This document shows positions 32,100-41,950 of a stretch of 64,000 nt of DNA, in pieces. How positions within the stretch are numbered: position 1 is the first letter of the stretch; each line of letters starts with the position of its first letter. The notes below the pieces were generated by a model that was given only the letters and a program-made list of their open reading frames with translations, searched no databases and was not told the origin of the DNA. Position numbers and translations under genes: made by a program. Origin of the DNA: Darksidea phi (Eukaryota; Ascomycota; Dothideomycetes; Pleosporales; Lentitheciaceae); assembly GCA_030770425.1 (NCBI GenBank), contig JASJFT010000004.1:124001-188000 (forward strand), read 5' to 3'.

Positions 32100-33752
32100 A
32101 TGCCTGTTATATGCATTACAAGTCTAAGAGCCACGTAAATAATGTAGTACCCAAGTTCTGTAGTGTTAATGTAATACCCTCACATTCGAATCGTCCAGTT
32201 TTTGTAATAGGGTAGAAATTAGAATGTGTGCATAGCTGCAAGTCTCTTCTCTTCCGCTTTCGAAGCGCTTCGGAACGCCTTCCGCGGAACTTAAAGCCGT
32301 GTAGGACGCCTGGCTACAGGTGTCATTCAACATGTTGTTAGGTGTTGAGTTAAAACGCTAAGAGATGCACAATCATCAGTCTATACACTCATGGTGGTAG
32401 CGCGCCGCTTCCCGAAAACTACAAAAGGGAGCTTACTCAGATTCCGGCCGCTGAAGCGTTCCAACTGCGTCGGTATTGGTCAGTGTCTTCCGCAAGAATT
32501 CCATGCACGGCGATGCTCATGGCTTCCGGAATTCTGACTCGACTTTTCTCTCTTATCTTCGCGTCCAGCGGAATATCCCCGAGAAAGACACACTTACCGC
32601 AGCTATCACACCCGAGAAGCGACTTGATCACCGCCCGAACGTTTTAATAAACAATGAAGAAATGTTTCGACCACTAATTCCATATCAAAAAGCCCGATAA
32701 CCTAGCTGCATTTTTGAAAGCAAAGCTGATGTCTCTCAAGTGCGGGCCATGTCGACGGCTTTGAGGGCGAACCGGGCGCAGGAGCTGCTTCTAACAAAAC
32801 CTTTTGCACCACCCAGAGACAGAGATAAATTCAAAGCCAAAATGAACGGATATATGAAAGAGAGTGTGGGCAATCAAATGAACAGCCTAGGGAGCGTGAA
32901 GTGCAGCCGACTGCGACTACTAAAAGTCGCGTTGGGAAGTGAAGCACGGGGCATGTGAGAATCTCAAAAACGTCCTCTGCTACTTGGCAGTGGCTGTAAG
33001 TTCGAGTAGCGGTGACGAAAGTTGAGCAACCGGTCATCGTAACTTGGATATCGGACATGAAGATATAGTTCAGGGCGCTATACGCATAGTTCCGCGTAGT
33101 ATATCATCTTGCCTTGTTCGCCAACTCCGCGGCTCCTGTGTTCGGATGTGTGAAGATTTTTTTTGGGTGAATTCACAATGATTTTGATTTTCACAGTGGG
33201 AGTCTCTTTTGTAAGGTCCGCACGAAACACAGTAGGAGTCTGTACAGAGTAGAGGTGCTATACCCACACCTTATACACGATAATGGAGCTGTAGAGCTGT
33301 ACACAGCACTGTCGATCGTGAGATACCGACGAGGTGGTGTTTCGAACATCGAGCATTGAGGCGACGAGCGAGCAATGACATGTGCTGCCGAACCGCAGAG
33401 CCTGGTTGGGGAAATCTTCTTATATCTAGCATAGTAGGGACGAAATACCTTTTTATATTACCATTTTATATTATTCCGCGGGTTTGATGACGAGATGGCT
33501 GCTACTCATTCGATATTAGAGGGATGAGGGAAATGCAATGAAATGGAGTTTTTAGTTATATAAACCGCGTAACAAATATAATTTATTCTATAAGAGCTTT
33601 ATTAATTACAACCGCCAACGTATCCGCCTTATTAGATTTCTTCGATATATTTGGACTTGCATTTAGGGAATCTAAGATATTAAGCCGCTCGCTATATTAC
33701 TCTACGACTAGGATAATGAATACACTCTCCTCTCGTACTGCCATAGATCCAG
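32100..33752. other. Intergenic, no supported gene
   Basis: Several 60-75 codon frames on both strands, none with a recognised motif. One minus frame (32437-32631) has a CDSCGKC cluster but is too short to judge. An AT-rich RIP-like patch lies at 33530-33700. Confidence 0.4.
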
Positions 33753-34740
33753 CTAGACACTCTCGGTACTAGCACGTACCGTACCCAGAGCTTGCGGCCC
33801 ATTGGTAGGCATTTCATCCAGATTCAAACCTTGAGAATTACTTGCGAGCCCGCGATGAGATTCAGTCCCATCATCGATAATGTGCGCATGAGTGGAGCGT
33901 ATTGAGTGCAGTGATAGTGCGCTTCGGATACTACTGATGACTGAATCTGGCGACAAGCCTTTAAGAGGAATCGAATAGTTGGCAAACATGCAGCCACAAT
34001 ACCCAAGTAAGCCTCTAGCAGGAGCCAGGACATCATGCCAGTGATTAACACTGATTATTGTTGTCAGCGAACAGCATATACAGTGTCTGAAGGAAGCTTA
34101 CAATTTCCGGCCTCAGTGCCGAAACCCCGGTTCACATACTCAATGGAGAACGCAAGGCGTATCGCAGACGCGGCAACAGCCCTTAGTATGTAAGCAATGC
34201 TTCCGGATTTGGTCTTTGGGTCACTTACCCGGAGCCTAGAAGGAAGACGAGGCTGACAGCAATCTTCTGTGATGTTTGTAGGTGGAGCTCCTACAACTGG
34301 GTGAAGTTAACATATCCCTGAATTCTTATAACCAAAATTCGCATCCAATACATACCAGCGGTAGCGGAATGACAAGGATGAGAACGTTGGTAACGAAGTC
34401 GGTGACACTGAATGAATATTCCATTTTGAGAGTCTTAATGCATTTCGTTCTCAAGTCCTCTAAAGAACTCCACGCTGCGCGGAAATTGGTCCCACAGAGG
34501 AACAGGTGAACAAACCAATACGCAAGCCCTCACAGTATCACAAAGACCATTAGCCCATGGATGACGTAATGAACTCTGCTAATCTTGTGAACACAGAAGA
34601 CGCGTTTGTAAAAGGCGAGAAAACTAAGCTTTATCAAAGAGAGTGCAGGGACGAGTAAGAGGTGCATGGCGTATTCAGCCTGGAATTTGGGATTAGCTAG
34701 TCGACGGGGAAGGCGGTTTTGTGCGCACTTTTGAAGTGTT
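33753..34740 (-). pseudogene. Decayed SAT4-type rhodopsin-like gene
   Basis: The minus strand shows successive exon-like pieces of the rhodopsin/SAT4 family: AEYAMHLLLVPALSLIKLSF, HYVIHGLMVFVIL, AYWFVHLFLCGTNFRAAW, MEYSFSVTDFVTNVLILVIP, HLQTSQKIAVSLVFLLGSG and MMSWLLLEAYLGIVAACLPT. Two in-frame stops interrupt it: a TGA after FVIL and a TAG before ELHLQT. Each can be derived from TGG by one G-to-A change. Intron donors GTATGT, GTAAGT and GTAAGC remain in plausible places. The 5' end runs into the poly-T region beside the second gap. It is a relative of the intact gene at 20024-21322 but clearly diverged. Confidence 0.7.
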
Positions 34741-34816
34741 GCGGATTTGCTCTGTAGAAACAGCTAAGTCGGCATGCGATTGCGACGCATAGCCCATGGC
34801 GTGCAATCTGATTGCT

Positions 34817-35041
34817 TTTTTTTTTTTTTTTTTTTTTTTGGTTTTTTTTTTTTTTTTTTTTTTACCGAATGTTTACAATGGAGAATAGCAGGTGCAGATC
34901 CAATGCACAGAATGTGTGGGGGAAAGATCAACCAGGCATCCNNNNNNNNNNTGGGGGTGTTGGGTGCGATTTTTTTTTTGTGGGGTTTTTTTGGTGTTTT
35001 ATAAGCTTTTGGGGTTTTGGTTTGGCGCGCTTTCCCCTTGG

Positions 35042-35083
<42 letters not shown>

Positions 35084-35100
35084 TTTTTTCTCAGTTCATT
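34817..35100. other. Assembly gap with poly-T flanks and duplicated edge
   Basis: Ten Ns at 34942-34951 lie between long T runs. The ~70 bp before the gap (34870-34941, containing GCAGATCCAATGCACAGAAT) recur with many mismatches at 35109-35182 (GCAGATCCAATGCTCAGAAT). This looks like one locus represented twice, once from low-quality sequence. Poly-Phe frames here are artefacts. Confidence 0.85.
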
Positions 35101-35109
35101 AGTTCCAGA

Positions 35110-35907
35110 ATGATTACAATGGATCATAGCAGCTGCAGATCCAATGCTCAGAATGAGTGCTGGAAAGATCAACCAGTCATCCAGCTGCAGCGAAAGCTTT
35201 TGTCTCTTTCTTGCGCAGACTCGCCACCCCCGACCCCTCGATCCCTCCCGCTAACCATCGTCCTCGCCGCCACGCCCTCACTCGGCATCGGAAAAGCAGG
35301 CCAATTGCCCTGGCCCGCGCTGAAATCGGAAATGGGGTATTTTGCTAGGGTTACGAAGAGGGTGCCGAGGAATGGTACAACAGACAATGGCAAAAGGATG
35401 AATGCAGTGGTCATGGGACGCAAGACGTGGGATAGTATACCGCAGAGGTTCAGGCCTTTAAAGGGGAGGGTAAATCTTGTTGTTACGAGGAAGGGGAAGT
35501 TGGACGCGCATGGGCATCAGGGCGGGGCAAAGAGTGAGGGAGAGGAGGGGAGAGAGGGGCCGATCGTTGTGGATAGCGTGTCTGCTGCGCTTGAGGCACT
35601 GCGCCCTTCCAGCCAGTCGAAGCTCCAAATTGAGAGGGTGTTTGTGATTGGGGGAGCGAGTATATATAAAGCGGCGCTGGAGTTGCCGCAGTGCGAGAGA
35701 GTGCTGTTGACGGAGATTAAGAAGGAGTTTGAATGCGATACGTTCTTTCCGCTGGAGCTGGGTGGGGAGGAAGGGAGGGAGAAGGGCTGGGTGAGGAGGA
35801 GCAAGGACGAGTTGGAGGGATGGGTGGGTGAGGATTTCCATGGACTGGTTGAAGAGAAGGGAGTGAGGTTTGAGTTTGGGATGTTTGAGAGGGAGGTCAA
35901 TGGGTGA
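35110..35907 (+). CDS. Dihydrofolate reductase
   Basis: The family domain begins at SLPLTIVLAATPSLGIGKAG, followed by the active-site LPWPALKSEMGYF, VVMGRKTWDSIPQRFRPLKG (cofactor site), VNLVVTR, VFVIGGASIYKAAL and ECDTFFP. The enzyme reduces dihydrofolate to tetrahydrofolate with NADPH, for thymidylate, purine and glycine synthesis. The first ~38 residues of the open frame are atypical and lie in the region duplicated at the gap. A good acceptor (TTTCTTGCGCAG, ending at 35218) suggests the real second exon starts at 35219, with a short first exon lost or mis-assembled. An insertion of about 15 Gly/Glu/Lys-rich residues lies after VTRKGKLDAHGHQ. The coding strand is strongly purine-rich downstream of 35330. 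Confidence 0.85.
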   Translation: MITMDHSSCRSNAQNECWKDQPVIQLQRKLLSLSCADSPPPTPRSLPLTIVLAATPSLGIGKAGQLPWPALKSEMGYFARVTKRVPRNGTTDNGKRMNAVVMGRKTWDSIPQRFRPLKGRVNLVVTRKGKLDAHGHQGGAKSEGEEGREGPIVVDSVSAALEALRPSSQSKLQIERVFVIGGASIYKAALELPQCERVLLTEIKKEFECDTFFPLELGGEEGREKGWVRRSKDELEGWVGEDFHGLVEEKGVRFEFGMFEREVNG

Positions 35908-36804
35908 GCATGCTCAGGTGGGAATGATGATGCATTACGGTCAGGAAAGAAGGTTAAGAACCACCTCGACCGCCGTCTATATCACACATGTCTGGCAGCG
36001 GCGAAACTGCTTGCGATCAATCGACTGGAACTGGAATGGCTCCAGAGCCTACACGAATAGTATCCAAAGGTACCAAGACGGCCTTGATGAATCCCATGCA
36101 TGAGTCTTGCGCCTTCCAGAGCCGCTGGAACAAAGGCTAGATCCAGCCCTTCCATTCACCTTGGCAGATCTCCAGATTACGTGATTGGTCTTCCATCACT
36201 CGGCTTACAATTGACCTCAGATGTGCAGGGAGGACGGGCTTTTAGTCCTGATCGGCCGACAGCATTACTGATCGACTAATATATAGTCCACCTTACAACC
36301 CGAGCTCTCACGTTCCTCTCTGACCCTTGTCCCTACTGTACACGGATATTCGAACCATGTTGTCGTTGTTGACCTGAGGTCTCATGAGCGCCAAGAGCAG
36401 CCATAATCAGCATGACTCCATTTGCGCATCTGCATGCGCCGCTCGACTCACCTCCCTTCGTGATGGAGACGGGCTGGTCTTGAATTCCGAACACTTGTCG
36501 GTGCAATGGCCATGGTCGCATATGGGGTCAGGCAACGATCAGTATGCAAACGAAGAGTACGACGAGGATCAGCCGACGGGCCCCGCCACTTCCCCGTCCA
36601 TCTTCGTCCGGCATTTAGTTCACGCAGTACGCACTTCAGACCGGTAGCCTTGTTGGACATCAAGAGTTTCTGCGTACTTAAGCCTCAATCCAGCCTGTGG
36701 GTGGGAGAGTCATCAATCAATTGGCGCACCTCGAGCTAGTCCTACGGCCACACAACCACCCTGAAACCGACTCACCAAAAGCAACAAAAATCACCATCGC
36801 AACA
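35908..36804. other. Intergenic between DHFR and MGST3
   Basis: Short overlapping frames on both strands without motifs. No gene is supported. Confidence 0.4.
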
Positions 36805-38609
36805 ATGGTCACTATTACTCTCCCCGATGGCTACGGGTACGTTGTCCTTCATTGCGCTGACGTTCCCCGTCTAATTGCCTCGCAACAGCTACGTCCTCGG
36901 CGCCGTCGTCTCCACCTTCTTCGTCGGCAGCTTCCTCGGCATGCGCGTGGGGTCTTTCTGCAAAGCCGCGAAAGTCCCGTACCCGTACGAGTAAGCGTCC
37001 TACGAGCAGATCCAGACGGCCTCGCCCGCGTCCTCAAAGGCCATGTACCAATTCAACTGCGCGCAGCGCGCCCACCAGAACTTCAACGAGAACCACCCGA
37101 CGGCCATGGCCGCTATGTTGATCGTGGGACTGAAGTACCCAATTGCCGCGGCCGTGTTAGGCGCAGTGTGGAGTGTCAATCGCGTCGTGTATGTGATCGG
37201 ATACACGAATGGCAAGCAGGGCAGGTACAGTACTACTTCAAAAATCTGTTTGCCAAGCACCCCACCAAAACGCGACGCGTATCAACACCTACACCAAAGC
37301 CATCTACAACATGCCCCCACAACGCTCGTTCGGTACAGAAATTAGTGCAAATCGTCGCCCTAATGGAGAGCTATCTATCGACGCGCGTAATAGTATTATT
37401 TCGAAATCTGAGGCTGGCGCACCTACGAGAGAGCTCGCGGCTGAGTTCGGCGTCACATTACACAGTAAAACAGGCAGCAACGCCTTACGCCCTCGTTCTA
37501 GCAGGCCTTCTATACTTACTAAGAGGGAGAATCCAACGCTATTACACTATACCCGAAAAACCCCAAAGATTCAGTATAAATAGCTTATCGAGGAAGCCCA
37601 CCTAGAGAAGGACTACTCTTACTCTACAACCTATAGAGTATTAAAAAACAAAGGCCTTACTAACTTTAGAGCAAAGATAAGGCCTAAAATTAATAGAGCT
37701 ACTACTTAGAAACGCCTAGAGTTCTACCGCGAGTATAGAGATGTCGATTAACGTCAGGTTATATTTCAGCTCTCTAATAAGTACTTAGTTCAGAAGGGCG
37801 TAGCGCCAAATACTAAGTAGGTTTTTCGATACCTATAGGAGAAATAGAAACCTTTTATAATTATAGAGCAGACTACTAGCCGGCTACCTTAGTAGATAGT
37901 ATAGGGTTCTATATAGATTGATTCAAGAAGGGGTACTTAGAGATCTCTACTTATTATTATAGAGAGAGACCCCAACGCCCCGCGCGGAGGTTATTCAGCG
38001 AATAGCTATTACAGCGCCCTCGAGAAAGGCCTTCTACCTATCAGCCAGGAGAGCGCTTTATAATAGATAACGCGGGTATCCATACTACGCAGACTACTAG
38101 TAATTTCCTAATAAATCACGGGATTTGGACTATTAATTTCCTACCCTATTCACCAGACCTCAACCCTATTGAACACCTATAGTAGGCGCTCAAACAGCTA
38201 CTCTATAAGTACTACCCTCATCTATCGAATCGTGGCCGTAGCTAGGAGGAGTGGGATCGATTTTGTGTGGCGTTGAAGGATTGTTAGCGTAGGATCCCTA
38301 CTTCGCTGATTCGCCGGCTCATTTTGAGTATGCCGCGTCGAATTCGAGCTGTACAGGCTGCGCGTGGCTATCAGACGAAATATTAAGCTTCAGTTACCCT
38401 GGAAAACACTAAAAAGCCATGTATTTACTATATATATTACTATTGTGGGGGGGTTGTTGATGGGGGCTGATCCGCTTCCGAATTCGGGAAAGACCTTCGG
38501 CAAACAGATTTTTGAAGTATGACTGTACTATGGTGCTTTGTGGATGTTGGCGCATTATGGGTTGGTCGGGTACGCGGCGAAGACGGCGTGGGATGTCCTT
38601 ATGGCATGA
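36805..38609 (+). pseudogene. MGST3-type microsomal glutathione transferase, interrupted
   Basis: MAPEG-family gene. Exon 1 is 36805-36836, a 52 bp intron follows, and exon 2 runs from 36889. The reading gives LPDGYGYVLGAVVSTFFVGS, FNCAQRAHQNFNENHPTAMA (family signature), RVVYVIGYTNGK and finally GALWMLAHYGLVGYAAKTAW, ending at TGA 38607-38609. Two lesions are present. TAA at 36992-36994 replaces a codon in YPYE-ASYEQ where family members have Tyr or similar; the change from TAC is a transversion, so it is not RIP. A 1.3 kb transposon then splits the Tyr codon after NGKQGR at a TA dinucleotide. Without these lesions the frame length would be about 150 codons, normal for the family. The original role would have been ER glutathione transferase/peroxidase. 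Confidence 0.88.
37226..38527 (+). mobile_element. Complete Tc1/mariner element, RIP-mutated
   Basis: About 1,302 bp bounded by TA on each side. The terminal inverted repeats share TACAGT then ACTTCAAAAATCTGTTTGCC (left 37226-37255; right the reverse complement ending at 38527). The transposase begins at ATG 37311 (MPPQRSFGTEISANRRPNGE) with a helix-turn-helix-like N-terminus. Its C-terminal DDE part is recognisable as INFLPYSPDLNPIEH followed by RRLILSMPRRIRAVQAARG. Many TAG codons replace Gln/Trp codons, as RIP would produce. It is inserted in the last coding exon of the MGST3 gene. A 5' fragment of the same family lies at 6567-6838. Confidence 0.92.
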
Positions 38610-39446
38610 GGAAGGAGATGACTTCATAAAGCCGAGCATCATTTGTACGATGGAGTGTGCCGATAGAGGCTCTGGAATCGAGCTCAAGAAGACCGAAACA
38701 TTTCTCCAATATCTCCACTTGAGGAATGGATGGACGGCTAGAGCCGTTCAATCTTCCGAACTGTGCTCCTCAAAGAAGCCCCTCTACATTGAAGCCGTTG
38801 CTGTCGCTGGAATTCGCTGCAATCAGTTGAAGCCTGAGGAGCCGCCCCATTGTCTCCTCAGACGTAGCTGTTACTCGCAGTGTCTTGGCACCAATCTTAC
38901 CTTCCCATCAGGGCACTCAGGGATCTTGCATCAGCCGGAAATTTTTTCCCTTTTGGGATAAGCGCACGAGCTAACGAGCAAGGCTGCAGATTACGATCCT
39001 TGATGAAACATGTCGAGTTCAGATGAAACAACTCTACATCTACCACGAGTACCCCAGCCTATGAACAGCCTATGAACAGCCTTTCGCGCTCGGAAAGAAG
39101 CTGTATTAGAGCTAGCTGCCAGCAGGTTCTACAGTGCCAGCTGCACAATTGGTGAGTCCATGCAGCTTATGATGGACTCCATGTCCCAGATGGAGGCCAC
39201 AAGTTGAGTGTTCCCCAGAAGGCGCCCTCTTTCCCGCCCACCTTTGGTTGTGTGTTTGGATTAGATCTAAGGGACCTGGTGAACATGCGCCACACATCCT
39301 CACCGTCACTTGCAATGATGGCGTACTCCATTAGGAAATTTCCGACTCTTCCATGCGCTTTCCAAACTCGAGAGTGACTGCGCAGGATTTTCCCCTGCAG
39401 GACTTTGTTTTAAGGCGTCCCTTCCAGCGTCTATACATTGTGACGA
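38610..39446. other. Intergenic, no supported gene
   Basis: A 149-codon plus frame spanning the MGST3 3' end (38512-38961) and short minus frames are present. None has a recognised motif. Confidence 0.4.
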
Positions 39447-41307
39447 GTGGACACATTCGAGCTGTTGCCCTCTACAATGACACAATCCACCATGGCTTTC
39501 CATTACCTTCGAATGATTCATTGGAGCGCACCCGCTCTTATGCTCTCATGTTTTGCTGCAGCCATTTTGTTCTCTATCTCTCACCATGTTTACTATCAGG
39601 CCATCAATGCTCAGCCCGTTCAAAACGACTCAGAACAACGCTGGGTGTCTCGCATCGGCACTGGCTTGGCTTTCATCGTCAAACTTCTATTAACCACGTC
39701 CTCGGCGACCGCTTTCATACAATGGTTCTGGTATCGACTACTCACGACTCCAACTACCCTGCAGAAGACAGATGTTCTTTATGGCATGATCTATAGGCCA
39801 GCCAATCTTCTCCATGTCAAGCATTGGGTTACATCTCTTCCACTGGCCTCTTTGGCCATAATCACTTGGTAAGTCGAGTTTTGGCATGTTCATCATGGTG
39901 CGCCTGACATATTGTAGGACTATTCCACTCTCGGCCCTCTTTACTCCTGGCGCTATTTTGGTTCAGTCCAGGGTCCTTACGTCGGTCGAACCAATCACTG
40001 TCCAAGCAACCAATTTTTCGTCGGGCATCTATTCAGCGCAGCCAGTCGAGGTCCATCGACTGGATGAGATTCGCAATTCTCAGGTGCAGTGGACGAACTT
40101 CAATCAAATGATAACAAAATACATGGAATCAAGGAACAGCATCATGCCTGTGTCACACGAGGACAAGAATCTGAATGTGTCGTATCACTTGGAATTTCCG
40201 GGTCCCAGCATATCCTGCAAGCTCGCCGATACAACTACTACAACGAATGTCAACCATGGTGTCCGCACAGCAGCCTTGTACTATGACATCGGCCTCAAGA
40301 TGGTGTCTTTTATCCCCGGCGCTGGGTTCAACGACAGTAGCAACACCACTTTCTATGACAGCATTGTAGCCGGCCCACCCATAATGCCGTACATGGACAC
40401 CTTTTCCACCGACGTATCTCGAATCTACGTGCTCTTCCCAGATTACAAGGAGGATAACAACACGCTCTATTCCTGCGAGTTCTACAACACGACCTATAAG
40501 ATCGACTTTGATCTGTTCACTGTCGGAACGCAACAAGTTCGTGTCGTGACGGAAAAGCTGAACCCACTTGTGTTCAAGAACCTCTCGCGTGACGCCGTGC
40601 TTGATAGCAGCGACCAAAAAGTGGACGCCATCACTCGAACTTATCTCGGAATGGCCTCCATGTACGGAGGCATTGCCACTGGGCATGTATTTGCACATGG
40701 AGACAACTCAACCGGCCAGGTCTACAGCAACGTCACTCCCTCTTGGATTATGCTTTTCGATGATCCGGCCATGCTACACGACTCATATAAAACCAAGCCT
40801 GCGACCTTTTACGACGCCTGGCCTCAACCTCAGAACCAAGGATCGGTCGTCAAAGTGTATGAAGACATGTTCAAGAACATTACCGTCAGTGCGCGGTTCG
40901 GATTCAATCGAGTGAATTTTGACCTGCCGGAGGAATACTTCGGCCACTATTTAATGGACATCACCACGAATGCGACGGTCTCCATGAGCCAAACGCAGTA
41001 CAAGTACACTCCTTTGGATCTACTGCTGCCATATGGCTTGAGCATTCTCTTCGCCTTCATCTGCATTGTCATGGGCGTGTATGCCATGCTCATGAGCAAT
41101 GCCAGCTTCTCCAACGACTTTTCTACTGTGCTTCGGTTCGTTCATAGCACGTCCCATCTTCAACTCGAGGATAAGAAGCAGGTAGCGAACCCGTTGCCGA
41201 AGCACTTCAAAGACATTATGCTCGAGTATGGAGGGTTGTCACCCCACGACTTGGATGGTCCGGTCACCGAGGTGATTGTGAAGCACAAGGATCTTTACAG
41301 CGGCTGA
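39447..41307 (+). CDS. Large glycosylated integral membrane protein, two exons
   Basis: Exons 39447-39868 and 39918-41307 give 603 residues from the first Met (593 from the Met at 39477). Three hydrophobic helices lie near the N-terminus (APALMLSCFAAAILFSI, TGLAFIVKLLLTTSSATAF, HWVTSLPLASLAIITW), followed by TIPLSALFTPGAILVQS. A long lumenal or extracellular domain of about 400 residues has many NxS/T sites. A last helix, LPYGLSILFAFICIVMGVYA, precedes a ~70-residue cytosolic tail with a conserved-looking HFKDIMLEYGG. This layout is common among uncharacterised fungal plasma-membrane proteins. I recognise no catalytic motif. The 49 bp intron has GTAAGT and TAG. Confidence 0.85.
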
Positions 41308-41525
41308 TGCGGGTCATCTTCTGTGCATTACAATATTTTACGTTTACATTAGGTTCCTTCTTTTCCAATGCTTTCTGTTGCTTTGTACGTGGTGGATTTC
41401 CTTTGCTATGTTGACGAGATATGCCCCTATTGTATCATTTCTTCTTTGCTTCTCATTATTCCTTCAAGGCATGTTGTTCCATTGCTCTACCCACGACGCA
41501 TTCACATGCTTATACTGCGGTATCC
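41308..41525. other. 3' flank of the membrane protein gene
   Basis: T-rich downstream sequence with TTTACG/ATTTT-type polyadenylation context; no gene is visible. Confidence 0.3.
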
Positions 41526-41685
41526 GGCAGAAGTAATGTGAATTGCAAGGGGTGTTATAGAAACTTCGAGGAAGATAAGACAAGGGATTAATTAGCTGAA
41601 GCCTGCTTATTAAAGCAAGTTAACTACTTAGGTCTTGACGCGATAGATGGGTCTTACACCCTTGCAAATTCACATTACTTCTGCC
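41526..41685. mobile_element. 160 bp MITE
   Basis: About 30 bp inverted repeats: 41526-41555 (GGCAGAAGTAATGTGAATTG...) against 41656-41685, with one or two indel/mismatch positions. The core is short and AT-rich, and no clear target duplication is visible. There is no coding potential. Confidence 0.7.
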
Positions 41686-41706
41686 ACGTACCATAGTGAT
41701 CGTGAC

Positions 41707-41950
41707 CGCGTCAACTGCTTCTGTAGTGAGAGTATGTTTTTCTTTTGTGTGTGCGTGTGCGGCTCAAGAGCCTCATAATCCGTAGATAACTTTAGCTCGC
41801 TACCAAGCTTAATAATAACTCTTCTTATAATCGCGTTAACTACTTCTATAGGGAGAGTATTTTTTCTTTTATATACGTATACGGCTTAAGAGCCTTCTTA
41901 TAATCTATAGTTAATTTTAGCTCGCTACTAAGCTTAATAATAACCCTTTT
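41707..41950. repeat. 125 bp tandem duplication, second copy RIP-mutated
   Basis: Unit 1 (41707-41831) and unit 2 (41832 to about 41950) align end to end. Unit 2 differs mainly by C-to-T and G-to-A changes: GCGTCAACTG to GCGTTAACTA, TGTGTGCGTGTGCGG to TATATACGTATACGG, CTCAAGAGCC to CTTAAGAGCC. It sits immediately beside the MITE. Confidence 0.85.

Noticed and set aside
34774..35113. Poly-Phe frames near the second gap
   Set aside because: They result from T runs and Ns.
36697..37605. 302-codon plus frame running through MGST3 into the transposon
   Set aside because: It is out of frame with both the MGST3 and transposase readings and is Arg-rich in the way of a shadow frame.
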